DNA of 20,156 bases, from assembly GCA_034698045.1 (NCBI GenBank), contig JAQGAU010001269.1, forward strand, positions 1 through 20,156, written 5' to 3'. The translations under genes and the position numbers were made by a program. The stretch comes from Paramacrobiotus richtersi (Eukaryota > Tardigrada > Eutardigrada > Parachela > Macrobiotidae). This document shows positions 1 to 8,650 of this stretch, piece by piece. Positions within the stretch are counted from its first letter, which is position 1; each line of letters opens with the position of its first letter. The notes under the pieces are model-generated. The model was not told the origin of the DNA. It did no database searches and worked only from the letters and a program-made list of their open reading frames with translations.

Positions 1-526
1 AAATGGACTTGATAACAAATGTAAATGCAAAATAATATTATAGAGAACAGGTTACGGATCCTCCGCAAAATCAGCAACTAAACAACATGTTGTGCTCTTT
101 GAAAAGCTTACGTATAGATTACTATTTAGCTTACTAGTTGCGGTTCCTTAATATTTCAACGCCTAGGCGCTCTTCAGTGCTGATCCATGTGCCACGCACG
201 CGCCGAATACAGGTCCCTTCCACTGTTCCTGTACTTTTCACTGTTTATGGTATTGTTACTTAAACTGACGTACTGCATGTACATAAAATACCGAACAAGA
301 GGTTGATCTCTGGGCACACGCCCTTCAGCCCCTCGTTTCGAGAACTTTGATGAAAATGCACCCCATGAAGAGCAAGACTACTGGGGGCACTAGTTTCGCA
401 TGACAGGTGAACAGCGGAAAAGCATTGTTAACCATCGTTTTCTCCCGTACCTACACTCATTTTATAAGCAAGCGATGCGTGCAAGTAAGTACCATGATTA
501 GTGCAGGAAACGCTTTTATTTCCGTT
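1..526. other. Intergenic DNA, left edge; no supported gene
   Basis: I see no coding exon here. Open frames start in this stretch but have no homologous counterpart in the other family copies and overlap on both strands. The TATA/GACAAGC promoter module found upstream of the other family members is not recognisable, so copy 1 immediately downstream seems to have lost its promoter along with its signal-peptide exon. Confidence 0.5.
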
Positions 527-629
527 TTGCCAGGTTTTAGCCTGGCAATGCCAGGTTTTAGCGCTGGCGTTGCCAAAAAGGCTTCGCCATTGCCAGTTGC
601 CATAGCCAGTGGCAATTGCCAGGTTTTAG
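527..629. repeat. Short GCCAGGTTTTAG repeat cluster with hairpins
   Basis: The motif TGCCAGGTTTTAG occurs three times, at 527-540, 549-561 and 616-629, among many TGGCAA/TTGCCA pieces that can pair with each other (for example around 539-554 and 590-620). The cluster ends exactly where homology to exon 1 of copy 2 begins (at GACCCTGCC). It therefore occupies the place where the signal peptide and N-terminal half of copy 1 should be. I infer a local rearrangement or insertion of a small hairpin repeat. Confidence 0.6.
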
Positions 630-1346
630 ACCCTGCCCGCCTTATTGACAAACTTTGCCCGTTGAGACTCTTAAAAAACTGCGAAACAATGACAGTAAAG
701 ACCGATTTTCTAACGTTGTTCATCGCTTGTTCCTTCACCGATAGGCGGATCCATTCGTTAGTCCAAGATGCGAACAATGCTGTTCGTCTACGTTCCAGCG
801 CTTCAGAAGAATGCGCAAAATATAAACCGTATTCTTTGGCACCGGATGTATATCAGGCCGCTGCTAACTTCTGCGAGACTGTCCGGGCAGAAGAATTCGT
901 CCAATATATGGAAAAAGTGCATGCCTTGTTTCGCGTCGCTAGAGCAGAAACTGGATGAATGTAGCGCAGCAGACCATGTGGAGCCGCGACGATAAACCAG
1001 ACGTGCTCGCAGTCTGGTTTCGAGAGAACAAGACTGTTTCTTGTGGTTCGTCAACGGACGTAGATATGTCTGCAGGTAGGGTGATTCCTGATTTAATATG
1101 ATGATCGATCAATTTTTCCATAGCTTTTGCTTTACTAACTGCAGGGAGGTACAGGCGTTTCTGCCGTTACGAATTGGCCGACCTATTTTGCATATTCGAG
1201 ATGTATGCGGTCCAAAAGTGCACGGTCTGGTGTTAGCGGTTCAGGAACGATTGCTGGGCGCTTTGAAATGCTCCGAGTTTGGTGATTCAGTCATCAAAGA
1301 TTTCGGATTGAATAAAGTCAACTGTCAATCAATATTTATTTATTAA
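629..1346 (+). pseudogene. Ten-Cys secreted family, copy 1 (decayed)
   Basis: This is a decayed member of the local three-exon family. Only the last few codons of exon 1 remain (ending ...LIDKLCP, 629-660), with a weak donor GTTGAG where copy 2 has GTAAGA. Exon 2 runs 745-1075. It begins RRIHSLVQDAN after a TAG acceptor and ends at a GTAGGG donor, but is 331 nt against 339 nt in copies 2 and 4. It is frame-shifted near 905-920 within the conserved METFMPC region, has an internal deletion near 980-1010, and has Arg where the family has its third cysteine (RLC becomes RLR). Exon 3 begins at 1145 and reads well (IGRP, IRDVCG, CSEFGD) until an AT-rich insertion replaces its 3' end, giving a new stop at 1346. 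There is no signal peptide. I judge it a dead copy. Confidence 0.8.
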
Positions 1347-1487
1347 CATATTAACATTAACATTATTTACTTATGAATATCAATTTGTTAATATTAGTTC
1401 ATTCATATTAATTTATCAATAATAATTTATGAATATTAATCTGTTAATATTAATTTATCACTAGTAATTCATTACTAGTGATAATCG
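1332..1487. repeat. AT-rich insertion with tandem units and a perfect palindrome
   Basis: This block of TTAAT/ATATT-rich DNA interrupts the 3' end of exon 3 of copy 1. Sequence before it (AAAGTCAACTGTCAATC) and after it (GCGCCAGGAC) is contiguous in copies 2 and 5. A unit starting TTATGAATAT recurs with a period of 56 bp, at 1371 and 1427. It closes with a perfect 13-bp inverted repeat (1455-1467 and 1472-1484, core ATCACTAGTAA) around a 4-nt loop. I could not assign it to a known element class. Confidence 0.65.
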
Positions 1488-1489
1488 CG

Positions 1490-1766
1490 GCGCCAGGACT
1501 GAATGCAATATGAATATAATACGTCGGAAGTACAGTAGTTTTAATCTCATCCAAACTTGGCTGCTGAGCTTGAATATAATCATATAGTGAATAATAATGT
1601 ATTCCCTGATTTGCTTGTCTGTGCTGAAACACATGCCGTCGACAACATCTGATGTCAGATAGTTTTCCCTCTGGAAACCGCTTTTGCCTTGATGGTAACA
1701 GTTTTAGTGGGCAGTAGAACAAAAACTGACAGCAGTGCGTTCTCGCTGGCTTATCGTTAGAACAAG
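1490..1766. repeat. Duplicated 3' flank, shared with 4689-4901
   Basis: Several blocks are collinear with the flank of copy 2: GCGCCAGGAC, then ATGAATATAAT, then ACCGCTTTTGCCTT, CAGTTTTAGT, and TCTCGCTGGCTTATCG followed by AGAACAAG. Copy 1 carries about 60 extra bases in the middle. The match shows that copies 1 and 2 arose by duplication of a unit that included the 3' flank. After about 1770 and 4905 the two sequences are no longer alignable by eye. Confidence 0.65.
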
Positions 1767-1946
1767 AAATGCTGTTCCTGTTAGTGACAGGGAAATTGTG
1801 TTGGCATTGTGCCGGTAATCAGTTAGAAACAGCCAGTTGCTGGCAGACTAACTTTGGACTGCGGTCAACACAAATATTCTTGCCCTACCTGGTATATGCC
1901 AATGCCAACCGAACAATGACATAGACCGGGTGGTATAACTCGGGTA

Positions 1947-2392
1947 CTTGGCAGACAGGCATATTTCTGCCACTCACACTATATGCAGGCGTATTTCAGC
2001 CACCCTACGTGCAAAGTTATTGACAGACGGTAAATTTTTTTGAGAACTTGCGGTAAAGCTTGCTGAATGGTGATTTCGTTGGGAGAAATAGTGGCTGTGA
2101 AATAGAGTAAAACATTCCGCTTCGGTAACGAAATCTAGTCAGTTCTCGGATCGCCTGCAACAAAATTACGACAAGCATCATAGATATTTAACATTAAACA
2201 ACAAAGCACATCGTTAACATAGCTTCCGCCGTTGTTTGCAGACTGTAGAAAATTAACAGCATAATAATAAGAGGCAAAAAGTACCAAAACGAATCTCAAC
2301 TGAGTGTACACGGAACTTGAAATAAGGGGCGGCTGAAATATGCCTGCATAAAGTGTGGGCGACAGAAATAACCCTGTCTGCCAAGTGCCAAG
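1947..2392. mobile_element. MITE with about 60-bp terminal inverted repeats, TA target site
   Basis: The left arm (1947-2005) and right arm (about 2327-2392) are inverted copies of each other: CTTGGCAGACAGG, then TTTCTG, CACAC, ATGCAGGC and ATTTCAGCC follow in the same order in both. The right end has a 7-bp tandem GCCAAGT. A TA flanks each end (1945-1946 and 2393-2394), as in Tc1/mariner-type insertions. The 446-bp element has no transposase frame, so it is non-autonomous. A third copy of the arm lies at 16861-16922. The exact outer edge is uncertain by a few bases because of the right-end duplication. Confidence 0.65.
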
Positions 2393-3369
2393 TATATATG
2401 TATCGCTCTACTGAAAGCCACAAATTACATCCCGGTAAGCACGGGGCACACCTCGTGCTTGTCGGAGATCTGGAGTCTGGATAAGCTCGGCTATGGTCCA
2501 CAGATCAACATTAACGCAATCCGAATCATTTTTGCTTTGTAGTCAGAAGAAGTAGTGCACGATTGTGCCTTGGTTCTGTGACCTTGAACGCTCTGCGAAC
2601 GGTTCGGCGCAATGTTATTGTTTTAATTGTTTCATTCCATTTTGCGGTCGGTTTCGGTGCGGTGCAATATTATTGTAATATTCAGTCGTTGTTTCAAATT
2701 GCCGGTAAACAAGGCTTTCGTCTGCAGTTATCGGGTAAACAGTTTCGGCTCGATAACTATTTGTATGTGACCTTTGGTCGCGCTTGAAAATTGAAATGCT
2801 GTAAGAACTAGAGCCGTGAAGTAGCGTTTGTTTTCCAGTTTCAACAGTTGTAAGTTGGTTAAGCTACCGGTTATTTCAACATGCATTTACCCACGTTTAT
2901 TACTTCGGCCAGGTTGCTAGCGACCGTAGACGGGAAGGACGTGCGCACTTCGTGCTTATCTGGAACCTGGATAGGTTCGACCGTAGTCAACAGATCAACA
3001 TTCCTGCGGTCGCAGCGAATCAGCAGCACATGGCGTTTGGCAGTTCACTGTAGTTAATCGCTTGTTAAAAGTAATCTTCGTCCGGTGACCGCGGCCTGGC
3101 ACTTTGAAGAGGGCCAGGCAGCCTGAAGTGCGTCTAGGGCTTCAGAGTATGGTTTTGCTGTCAGTAACTATACAGAACTTGCTTGTGCAGAAGTTACCCA
3201 GGATTATCATGTCGAGCAATCAAAGTTTCAAACATACTGCGATGTAAATCCGCGATAAAACGACTGAATGTGGTTCGCTAGCGATAATTTAATCGATAAT
3301 TTCCAGGGATGGTCGCTTGGAAATAAACTCCTCCCTGACAGCTACAGTCGTGGTCTAAGTATTGACAGT
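2393..3369. other. Intergenic DNA with one diverged direct repeat
   Basis: No convincing gene was found. An imperfect direct repeat links 2432-2512 and 2931-3002: GTGCTT, CTGGATA, then CAGATCAACATT at the end of both, with one indel of a few bases. A short hairpin (GCCTGGC/GCCAGGC) lies near 3094-3120. The longest open frames here (74-88 codons) have no recognisable domain or splice context and are probably chance. Confidence 0.45.
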
Positions 3370-3703
3370 TTTAAACCGGTGGCGACTTGCTCAGGAAAGC
3401 GCATCAGGCATATTGCTGTCCGTGACAATGTCCACGTACGCTGCATATTTATGCAGTATAAGGAAAATTCATATGAAAAACAATTATGCAAGTACGAGTA
3501 CCTGAGCCGTTTTCTTATATCAATGTCCGTATAACAGCATTTTAGAAAAAAAGTAATATATAAATAAATCGTCTGTTTACCGACTTCCTGCAGTTCTTAT
3601 CGGTCTCTAATCGGACTTTCACGCGGACTGTCAAAAATACTCCGATACAAACTCCAGATAAAGCTATCTGACAAGCTAAAATCCTGGGAGCATGTGTATA
3701 AAA
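3370..3703 (+). promoter_or_regulatory. Promoter region of copy 2
   Basis: The TATA box TATAAAA lies at 3697-3703, 74-80 bp before the ATG. Just upstream, at 3665-3684, is the box TATCTGACAAGCTAAAATCC. Versions of it sit at matching distance before copies 3, 4 and 5 and the relic. Homology with the copy 5 upstream region extends back to about 3370 (18740 in copy 5) with patchy identity, so the whole region was duplicated with the gene. The GACAAGC box is the best candidate for a family-specific binding site, inferred from its conservation and fixed position. Confidence 0.7.
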
Positions 3704-3776
3704 CACCCCGAGTAGCTTGTGCTTTTCGATGCATACAGTCGATCATTTATTTTGCGTTTGCAAGTAAGCCGCCACG

Positions 3777-4712
3777 ATGGTTCTTCATGCCTGGATTTTC
3801 TTTGCGCTGTGCTTGACTTCGTATGTTAAAGGTTCTCAACCTGATGACCGTGCGTGCGATACAGCAGCTTCCGCAGTTAGTCGTAACGCCAGCGAAGTAG
3901 CACGTGCTGTTGACAACCTTCTGGGACCGTTCTTGCATCGACGTTATGGGCGCGTCACGTTCAGCGGAGTGGCGGACCCTGCCACATTACAACCCCTTAT
4001 TGACAACCTTTGTCCGTAAGACATTTTAAAGACTGCAGTACGATGACAGTCCAGACCAATTGTCTGACATTTGTACAAGGGTTGTTTCTTCACTAATAGG
4101 CGGCTCCGTACGTTAGGCCAAAACGCGGAAGCTGCTATTCGTCTGTGTTCCCGTACTCCCGAGGAATGCGCGAAATACAGACCGTGGTCTACTGCACCGG
4201 ATGTCTATCGGGCCGCTGCGAACTTTTGCGAGACTGTCCGGGCCGAGGAATACGTCCAACATATGGAAACGTTCATGCCATGTTTCGTGTCGCTAGAGCG
4301 GAAACTGGGTGAATTTAGCGCAGCAGACCACATGGAGCTGCAACGTGCTCAAGGGCTGGGGTATCGAGAACTGCAAACTGCTTTTGAGAACAAGACCGTT
4401 TCTTGTGGTTTTATCGACGGACGCAAATATACCTGCCGGTAAGGTGATGCGGGGTTTTGATATGCATGATAGGATCGCTTTTTCCCTAACTTTTATTTTA
4501 TTAACTACAGGCTGGTACAGATGGATCTGCCGATGCGAATTGGCCGAACTATTTCGCAGATTCGGGATGCATGCGGTCAAAAAGTGCATGATGTGGTGTT
4601 GACTGTTCAGGAACGGATGCTGGGCGCATTAAATTGCTCCGAATTTGGAGATTATGTCGTGGATTTCAACTATCAACCCAATAAAACAGCGCCAGGACAG
4701 CTTGCACCATGA
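3777..4712 (+). CDS. Ten-Cys secreted protein family, copy 2 (intact)
   Basis: This is an intact three-exon gene: 3777-4015, 4100-4438 and 4511-4712, with introns of 84 and 72 nt, both GT-AG and phase 2. It encodes 259 aa. Residues 1-19 form a signal peptide (hydrophobic WIFFALCLTSYVKG). The mature chain has cysteines at 27, 79, 96, 103, 123, 141, 182, 192, 214 and 235, which allows five disulfides, and no membrane segment, so secretion is inferred. N-glycosylation sequons are visible (NAS, N177-K-T, N234-C-S). Signature stretches are LCSRTPEEC, APDVYRAAANFCETVRAEEY, METFMPC, VSCGF, IGR-IRDACGQK and NCSEFGDY. I do not recognise the family; it is predicted mostly helical, and DUF19-like nematode proteins are only a remote comparison. 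Function unknown. The start was chosen as the first ATG before the signal peptide, 80 bp after the TATA box. Confidence 0.85.
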
Positions 4713-4901
4713 ATATAATAACCATGTACAGGGAATAATGTACTCTCCCTCAGTTGTTTTTTTGTCAGTGCTGTTACATATACGGTGATATACCGTCTGA
4801 TAGGTTTTACTCTACTAACCGCTTTTGCCTTTCCAATGACAGTTTTAGTAGGAATTAGAACAAAATAGCGTGGATTCTCGCTGGCTTATCGCCAGAACAA
4901 G
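4689..4901. repeat. Duplicated 3' flank, shared with 1490-1766
   Basis: This is the copy 2 counterpart of the block downstream of copy 1. It runs from the last exon-3 codons (GCGCCAGGAC) to TCTCGCTGGCTTATCG. It probably includes the 3' UTR, although no AATAAA signal is evident in it. Confidence 0.6.
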
Positions 4902-5704
4902 CCCTAAGCGTTGTTAGTCTAAGTTGTCTGTTCTCGGATTATTGGTTCAAAACCAAGTTGTGTGTTTCTGTCGTAGTTCGCACTACACTGCTCATTATCA
5001 CGTTTTTCTAAGCGGTGAACTTATGCGTAGGCAATCGTTAAGAAGCTTTCGTTCAGTGTCCAAAGAATAACATAATTATTCAACTATTGAGCCTAGTAGC
5101 TAATTAAATCTAATTACCTTGACATGGGTTTCCATTGCTTTCCCAGCAAAAGCTTTAATAAAGCAAAGCAAGTTTTCTTTTCAAAATTTAATTAATGCTG
5201 TAGGGTTATGTCAAAGGTAGTGCGCGTTTGTGTTCGTTAAATGTCTAACGAGATGCACTGTAGTTACGCTGCGCATATGCACTGTGAACGGTACATCCAA
5301 TAGTTCCATGTTCGAAGGATAGTTGTATTTTTAGATAAACTATGCGTCATATGCACCGAAACGATCTGCATCGGCAGCTAACTTTTAACATGATCTGAAC
5401 CATCTGGACTGTGTAAAGCTGAGGATATGACAAGTACATAGATTACAACGTACGCCTGCAGCGGTCTAGATCTGCATGCTACATACACCCTACATGAATA
5501 TTTTTGTCTGCACGGGTTTCGGTGAGCAGAACGCGAACAGACGATCGATTTAGAATGCTATGATATAAAGCAATGAAACATATGTACACTGTATTCTTTA
5601 TATTTTCATGCCCTGTCATATATATGCAACAAAAGATGCCAAATCAAATAAGTTACTGTTCAAATTAAATCAAATAAGCTGTTCATATTGACTATTGAGT
5701 ACTG
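4902..5704. other. Intergenic DNA, no gene seen
   Basis: No open frame with a recognisable domain, signal peptide or splice pattern was found. AT-rich patches lie near 5075-5190 and 5570-5690. I see no repeat shared with other parts of the window. Confidence 0.4.
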
Positions 5705-5795
5705 GCATGGCCGTTCTCTAGCGGCGTGCGTATACTACTACCTTCTCGAGAGAAGAGCGTCACAAAGAACGCACACCGCTAAAAGCGCCCATGGT
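5705..5795. repeat. Imperfect 27-bp inverted repeat (hairpin)
   Basis: The arms at 5705-5731 and 5769-5795 pair as CATGG-CG...TAGCGG-GTGCGT with a few mismatches and one gap, around a 37-nt spacer that contains TCTCGAGA. It could be a small foldback element or a hairpin RNA. There is no clear target-site duplication. Confidence 0.45.
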
Positions 5796-5866
5796 ACGTA
5801 CTGGTGCTGTGTGGGGCAAAAATAATGTCAAAAGATTCTATTATTCTTTTTGATTAATAATGCAAA

Positions 5867-5992
5867 ATGCATGCGATCATCGTTAATGGCAGCGCGAGCC
5901 ATCCTAGATTTGCAATTTTCACTGACAATGATAATATCCGCCTATCAACGTACTACAATCGCGTCAATGAATTCTGGACTGCAATTACATAA
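5867..5992. repeat. Conserved 3'-flank block of copy 3 (pairs with 16536-16706)
   Basis: The first 28 nt (5867-5894, starting ATGCATGCGATCATCG) are identical to 16536-16563. Beyond that the two diverge, but related triplets remain (NGS, then H, then F-I-TD; later RV). Read on the plus strand this copy is open from ATG 5867 to TAA 5990-5992 (41 codons). The minus strand is also open across the identical core. It lies about 350 bp beyond the stop of copy 3, just as its partner lies beyond copy 4. It may be a diverged exon or a conserved 3' UTR element; the sequence does not decide. Confidence 0.5.
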
Positions 5993-6241
5993 CCCGGTAG
6001 TAGACAATTTATTTGTTAGACAAGGCTTGGGACACTGTTTCCTCATCCAACGATAAGACAGTAAAACGAAGCGGTATTTTGTTAGGCCTTATACTAATGC
6101 TGGCACAGAACGGCAATAAGCGATTGCATCATTGCAAGAGCAAGAGATATAATTATTATGGGGGTATCTGCGGTATCACCGAAAGCAAAACAACTGATTG
6201 TGAGTGGGTATTCATAGTGCGAGCAGTCTTTCCGAACAAGC

Positions 6242-7603
6242 TCAGGATTGGGAAGCGGGTGCTGCTTTGTTAGCTTGGTAGTTGACGTTAAACAATCGAA
6301 AATCCTTGACAATCGAAAATCCAAACTCGGAACAGTTTAGTGCGATCAATACCCGCTCCTGTAGCTTGAGGACGAGATCGTACTGTTTTTGACCGCAGAC
6401 ATCCCGGATACGCGCAGCTTGTAGAGCACAACCCCCTGCCACTTCAGTTTGTATCCTCCTGCAACAACAAGGAAATGGTAGTATGTTCAGTGTAAAATTG
6501 CACATGACTATCACAGCAAACTACGATTCCCTTACCGGCAGAGATATTTGCGTCCAACGAAAAACCCACAAGTAATGTGGGCAACTCTCCATTCTTCCTC
6601 ACCCAGCTGCTGATCACGTCTCGCTTCCGGCTTCCTCCATGTCTGCTTCACAAAATGGCCACTCTTTGTTGGACAACGAGATCCAACATGGTACGAGCGT
6701 TTGCAGATGTTGTAGGTATTCCTCCGCCTGGATGTTCTCGCAGAATGTCGCAGCAGCACGGTAGACATCTGGTGCCAATGGCCACGGTCTATATCCCCAG
6801 CATTCAGGAGTACCGAAACATGCACGAAGGACATTTTCCGCATCTTGGCCTAGTGATCTCAACTGCCTGTTAATGAAAACAAGCTGAGGATCAATGTGAT
6901 ATATGGTAACTAACATAATAATCAATTGCTAATTTGCTATGATCCTGACTATACTTCCGGACATGCAGGCAACTGCCGCTGTTGAGTGTGCGCTGCAGAC
7001 ATATTTTTCTACTGCGCTTGGCGCTGTTTATCTAAACCAACCGGGGCAGCACCTACTGGACGGTTGTTCAGTCGCCAGGCAGCTGTAGGCTCGTGATTAA
7101 GAATTTAAGATAAGAATCGCTAAATCTCGTCACCGGTAAACGCATTAGGCAAAGCCGCAAATGTCTGCAAACGGCAGCCCACACTCAACAGCAGCAGTTG
7201 TCTGCATGTTCCGAAGTACGAGCATAAAATTAATAATGCTGACAATTTTCGCCTGTGTGCAGAGAAGATTTAAATTCATTTAATCGGTAAAATTTATCAT
7301 TTTACTACACTTTACAATCACTGAAAGCTCTTACGGGCAAAGATTATCAACAAAGCGTTCTGCCGTGGTGGGGTCCACATTTCTAATGGACGTGACGTGG
7401 CACAGATTTTCAATGAACGTGACGGGGTTGAGAGGTCGGTACGGCCACGGTCTCAGAGAGGTGTCGATAGGCCGGAATACTTCGTTTGCTTTTTCACGAA
7501 ACTCGGAAGCTGCTGTATCGCACGTACGGTTATCAAGTTGTAAACCTTTAATATAAGAAGCTAAGAAAAAAGCAAAGAAAATCCAGACTGTATGAACCAT
7601 CAT
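6242..7603 (-). pseudogene. Ten-Cys secreted family, copy 3 (frame-broken, MITE in intron 1)
   Basis: Three exons on the minus strand: 7603-7335, 6866-6536 and 6458-6242. Splice sites match copy 2 (donors GTAAGA and GTAAGG, acceptors AACAG and TGCAG, phase 2). The signal peptide is MMVHTVWIFFAFFLASYIKG. Exon 1 is 30 nt longer than in copies 2 and 5 because of a short tandem duplication (7363-7430 region) that adds an extra NLC cysteine motif before the usual DNLCP end. Exon 2 is 331 nt rather than 339: its frame shifts somewhere in 6615-6680, after LVPCWISLSNKEWPF and before the conserved ITCGFFVGRKYLCR. Exon 3 is full length (IRDVCGQK, NCSEFGF). Intron 1 is 468 nt because it holds a MITE; intron 2 is 77 nt. 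Translation would end early in exon 2, so a non-functional copy is likely, unless the 8-nt difference is an assembly error. Confidence 0.8.
6954..7216. mobile_element. 263-bp MITE with about 46-bp inverted ends, in intron 1 of copy 3
   Basis: The left end reads CTTCCGGACATGCAGGCAAC and continues GCTGTTGAGTGTG. The right end, reverse-complemented, reads CTTCGGAACATGCAGACAAC and also continues GCTGTTGAGTGTG. The arms match over about 46 bp with roughly six mismatches. TA dinucleotides flank both ends (6952-6953 and 7217-7218), typical of Tc1/mariner-like non-autonomous elements. It has no coding capacity. It sits wholly inside the intron, explaining why that intron is 468 nt against 73-186 nt in copies 2, 4 and 5. 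Confidence 0.8.
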
Positions 7604-7670
7604 GGCGGTTTGGTTTTAAATGCAAACCGGATAATTGATTTTATGCATCGGAAACCACACATAACACGGT

Positions 7671-7716
7671 GTTTTATATGCATGCCATCCGGAGTTTTGC
7701 TTGTTAGATGATTTTA
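7671..7716 (-). promoter_or_regulatory. Promoter module of copy 3
   Basis: On the minus strand, CATATAAAACACC lies at about 7680-7668, roughly 70 bp before the ATG. The upstream box ATCATCTAACAAGCAAAACTCC lies at 7716-7691. Both match the copy 2, 4 and 5 modules in spacing; the GACAAGC core has changed to AACAAGC. Confidence 0.65.
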
Positions 7717-7799
7717 TCGCGAGCTTCTACTGGATTGTTCGTGCTGCCCGAGTAAAATTCAGATTCATGACCGATAAAGCACTGTAAGTCAGCTTTGGC

Positions 7800-7938
7800 C
7801 GCTGAGTTGCTCAGCCTTGCAGATTCGGCATACATATCCCGAAACTACTGCATTGCACGCAAGGCTGTCATGCTAAGAACCTTGAATATATGGAGCCCAG
7901 TAGAAGGCAAAAAAGACCTTGACCGTCGGAACCATCAT
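7800..7938 (-). pseudogene. Relic of exon 1 of the ten-Cys family
   Basis: On the minus strand from ATGATG at 7938 the frame reads MMVPTVKVFFAFYWAPYIQG, clearly the family signal peptide. An in-frame TAG follows, then HDSLACNAV in the same frame, matching DSHACNAA of copy 4. Similarity fades by about 7800, and no exon 2 or 3 follows before copy 3 begins. It has its own promoter relic upstream. It looks like a tandem duplicate of the promoter and exon 1 of copy 3, now dead. Confidence 0.7.
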
Positions 7939-8035
7939 GGCGCCTTAACTGAAAATACATTTAACTGAAAATGCATTGCATATAATCCGAACCAGATCAT
8001 CGATGGTATTCATCGAATTCTTGCGGGTTACTCAG

Positions 8036-8080
8036 TGTTTTATCTGCACATCGCCTGGGTTTATGCTTGTCGGATAATTT
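8036..8080 (-). promoter_or_regulatory. Promoter relic of the exon-1 pseudogene
   Basis: On the minus strand, GATAAAACACTG at 8047-8036 replaces the family TATA box. The upstream box AAATTATCCGACAAGCATAAA lies at 8080-8060. The spacing matches that of the live copies, so it adds a fifth example of the shared module. Confidence 0.55.
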
Positions 8081-8556
8081 GATCTCAAGTTTCTATCGGA
8101 GTGTTTTTGTAGCTAGAGACAATTCTTGACTAACGACCGATACGGAAGGTGAGCAAACTGCTGAGCAGGCGGCGGCATGGTGTGCGAGTCGAGCTTGAAA
8201 TTTGCGCTGAGAGTAACGAAACAGCCAGTTACATGTAATTATAAGAATATTAGTGTTCATAATCTGCGCCAGGTTATAGTTTAAAGAATCGGCAAGTGCA
8301 AAGATCGTAAGCTGATGAAAGGATTATACAAGGATTTTGCGGTACTTTTCACGTGTTCAGTTCCGGCTCTTGTGTACCGGGCAGATCACTCAGTACGCTA
8401 ATTAACTGTATGTGAAGGATCAACGAACCGGAAGCGAAAGCGGCGAACGTAACAATAGATAATTTTAGGTGTTCGGCTGCATTTTTTATGGCGCTCTTGC
8501 GTATCATATAAGGATGTGCTCGTCTACTTCGAACACAACTGCTTTTGGCCGTCTTT

Positions 8557-8564
8557 ATAAATAA
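8557..8564 (+). promoter_or_regulatory. TATA box of the WAP gene
   Basis: TATAAATA lies 87 bp before the chosen ATG, a spacing like that of the ten-Cys genes. The GACAAGC box of that family is absent, so control is probably different. Confidence 0.55.
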
Positions 8565-8650
8565 GGCCGGTATTACCCTGTAAATGCTTAGGATTAAATA
8601 CCGATTCTGATTCTTTCTCTACAAAGTTAGCCTAGTTGCTGCATTCAAGA

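Noticed and set aside
407-744. Long open frame covering the region before exon 2 of copy 1
   Set aside because: It reads through the hairpin repeats and what should be intron 1. The match with copy 2 shows only the last exon-1 codons and the exon from 745 are family sequence.
2563-2787. 74-codon frame with a hydrophobic middle
   Set aside because: No signal peptide, domain, splice context or second copy; likely chance.
3268-3534. 88-codon frame upstream of copy 2
   Set aside because: It overlaps the duplicated promoter region, and the frame is not kept in the homologous region before copy 5.
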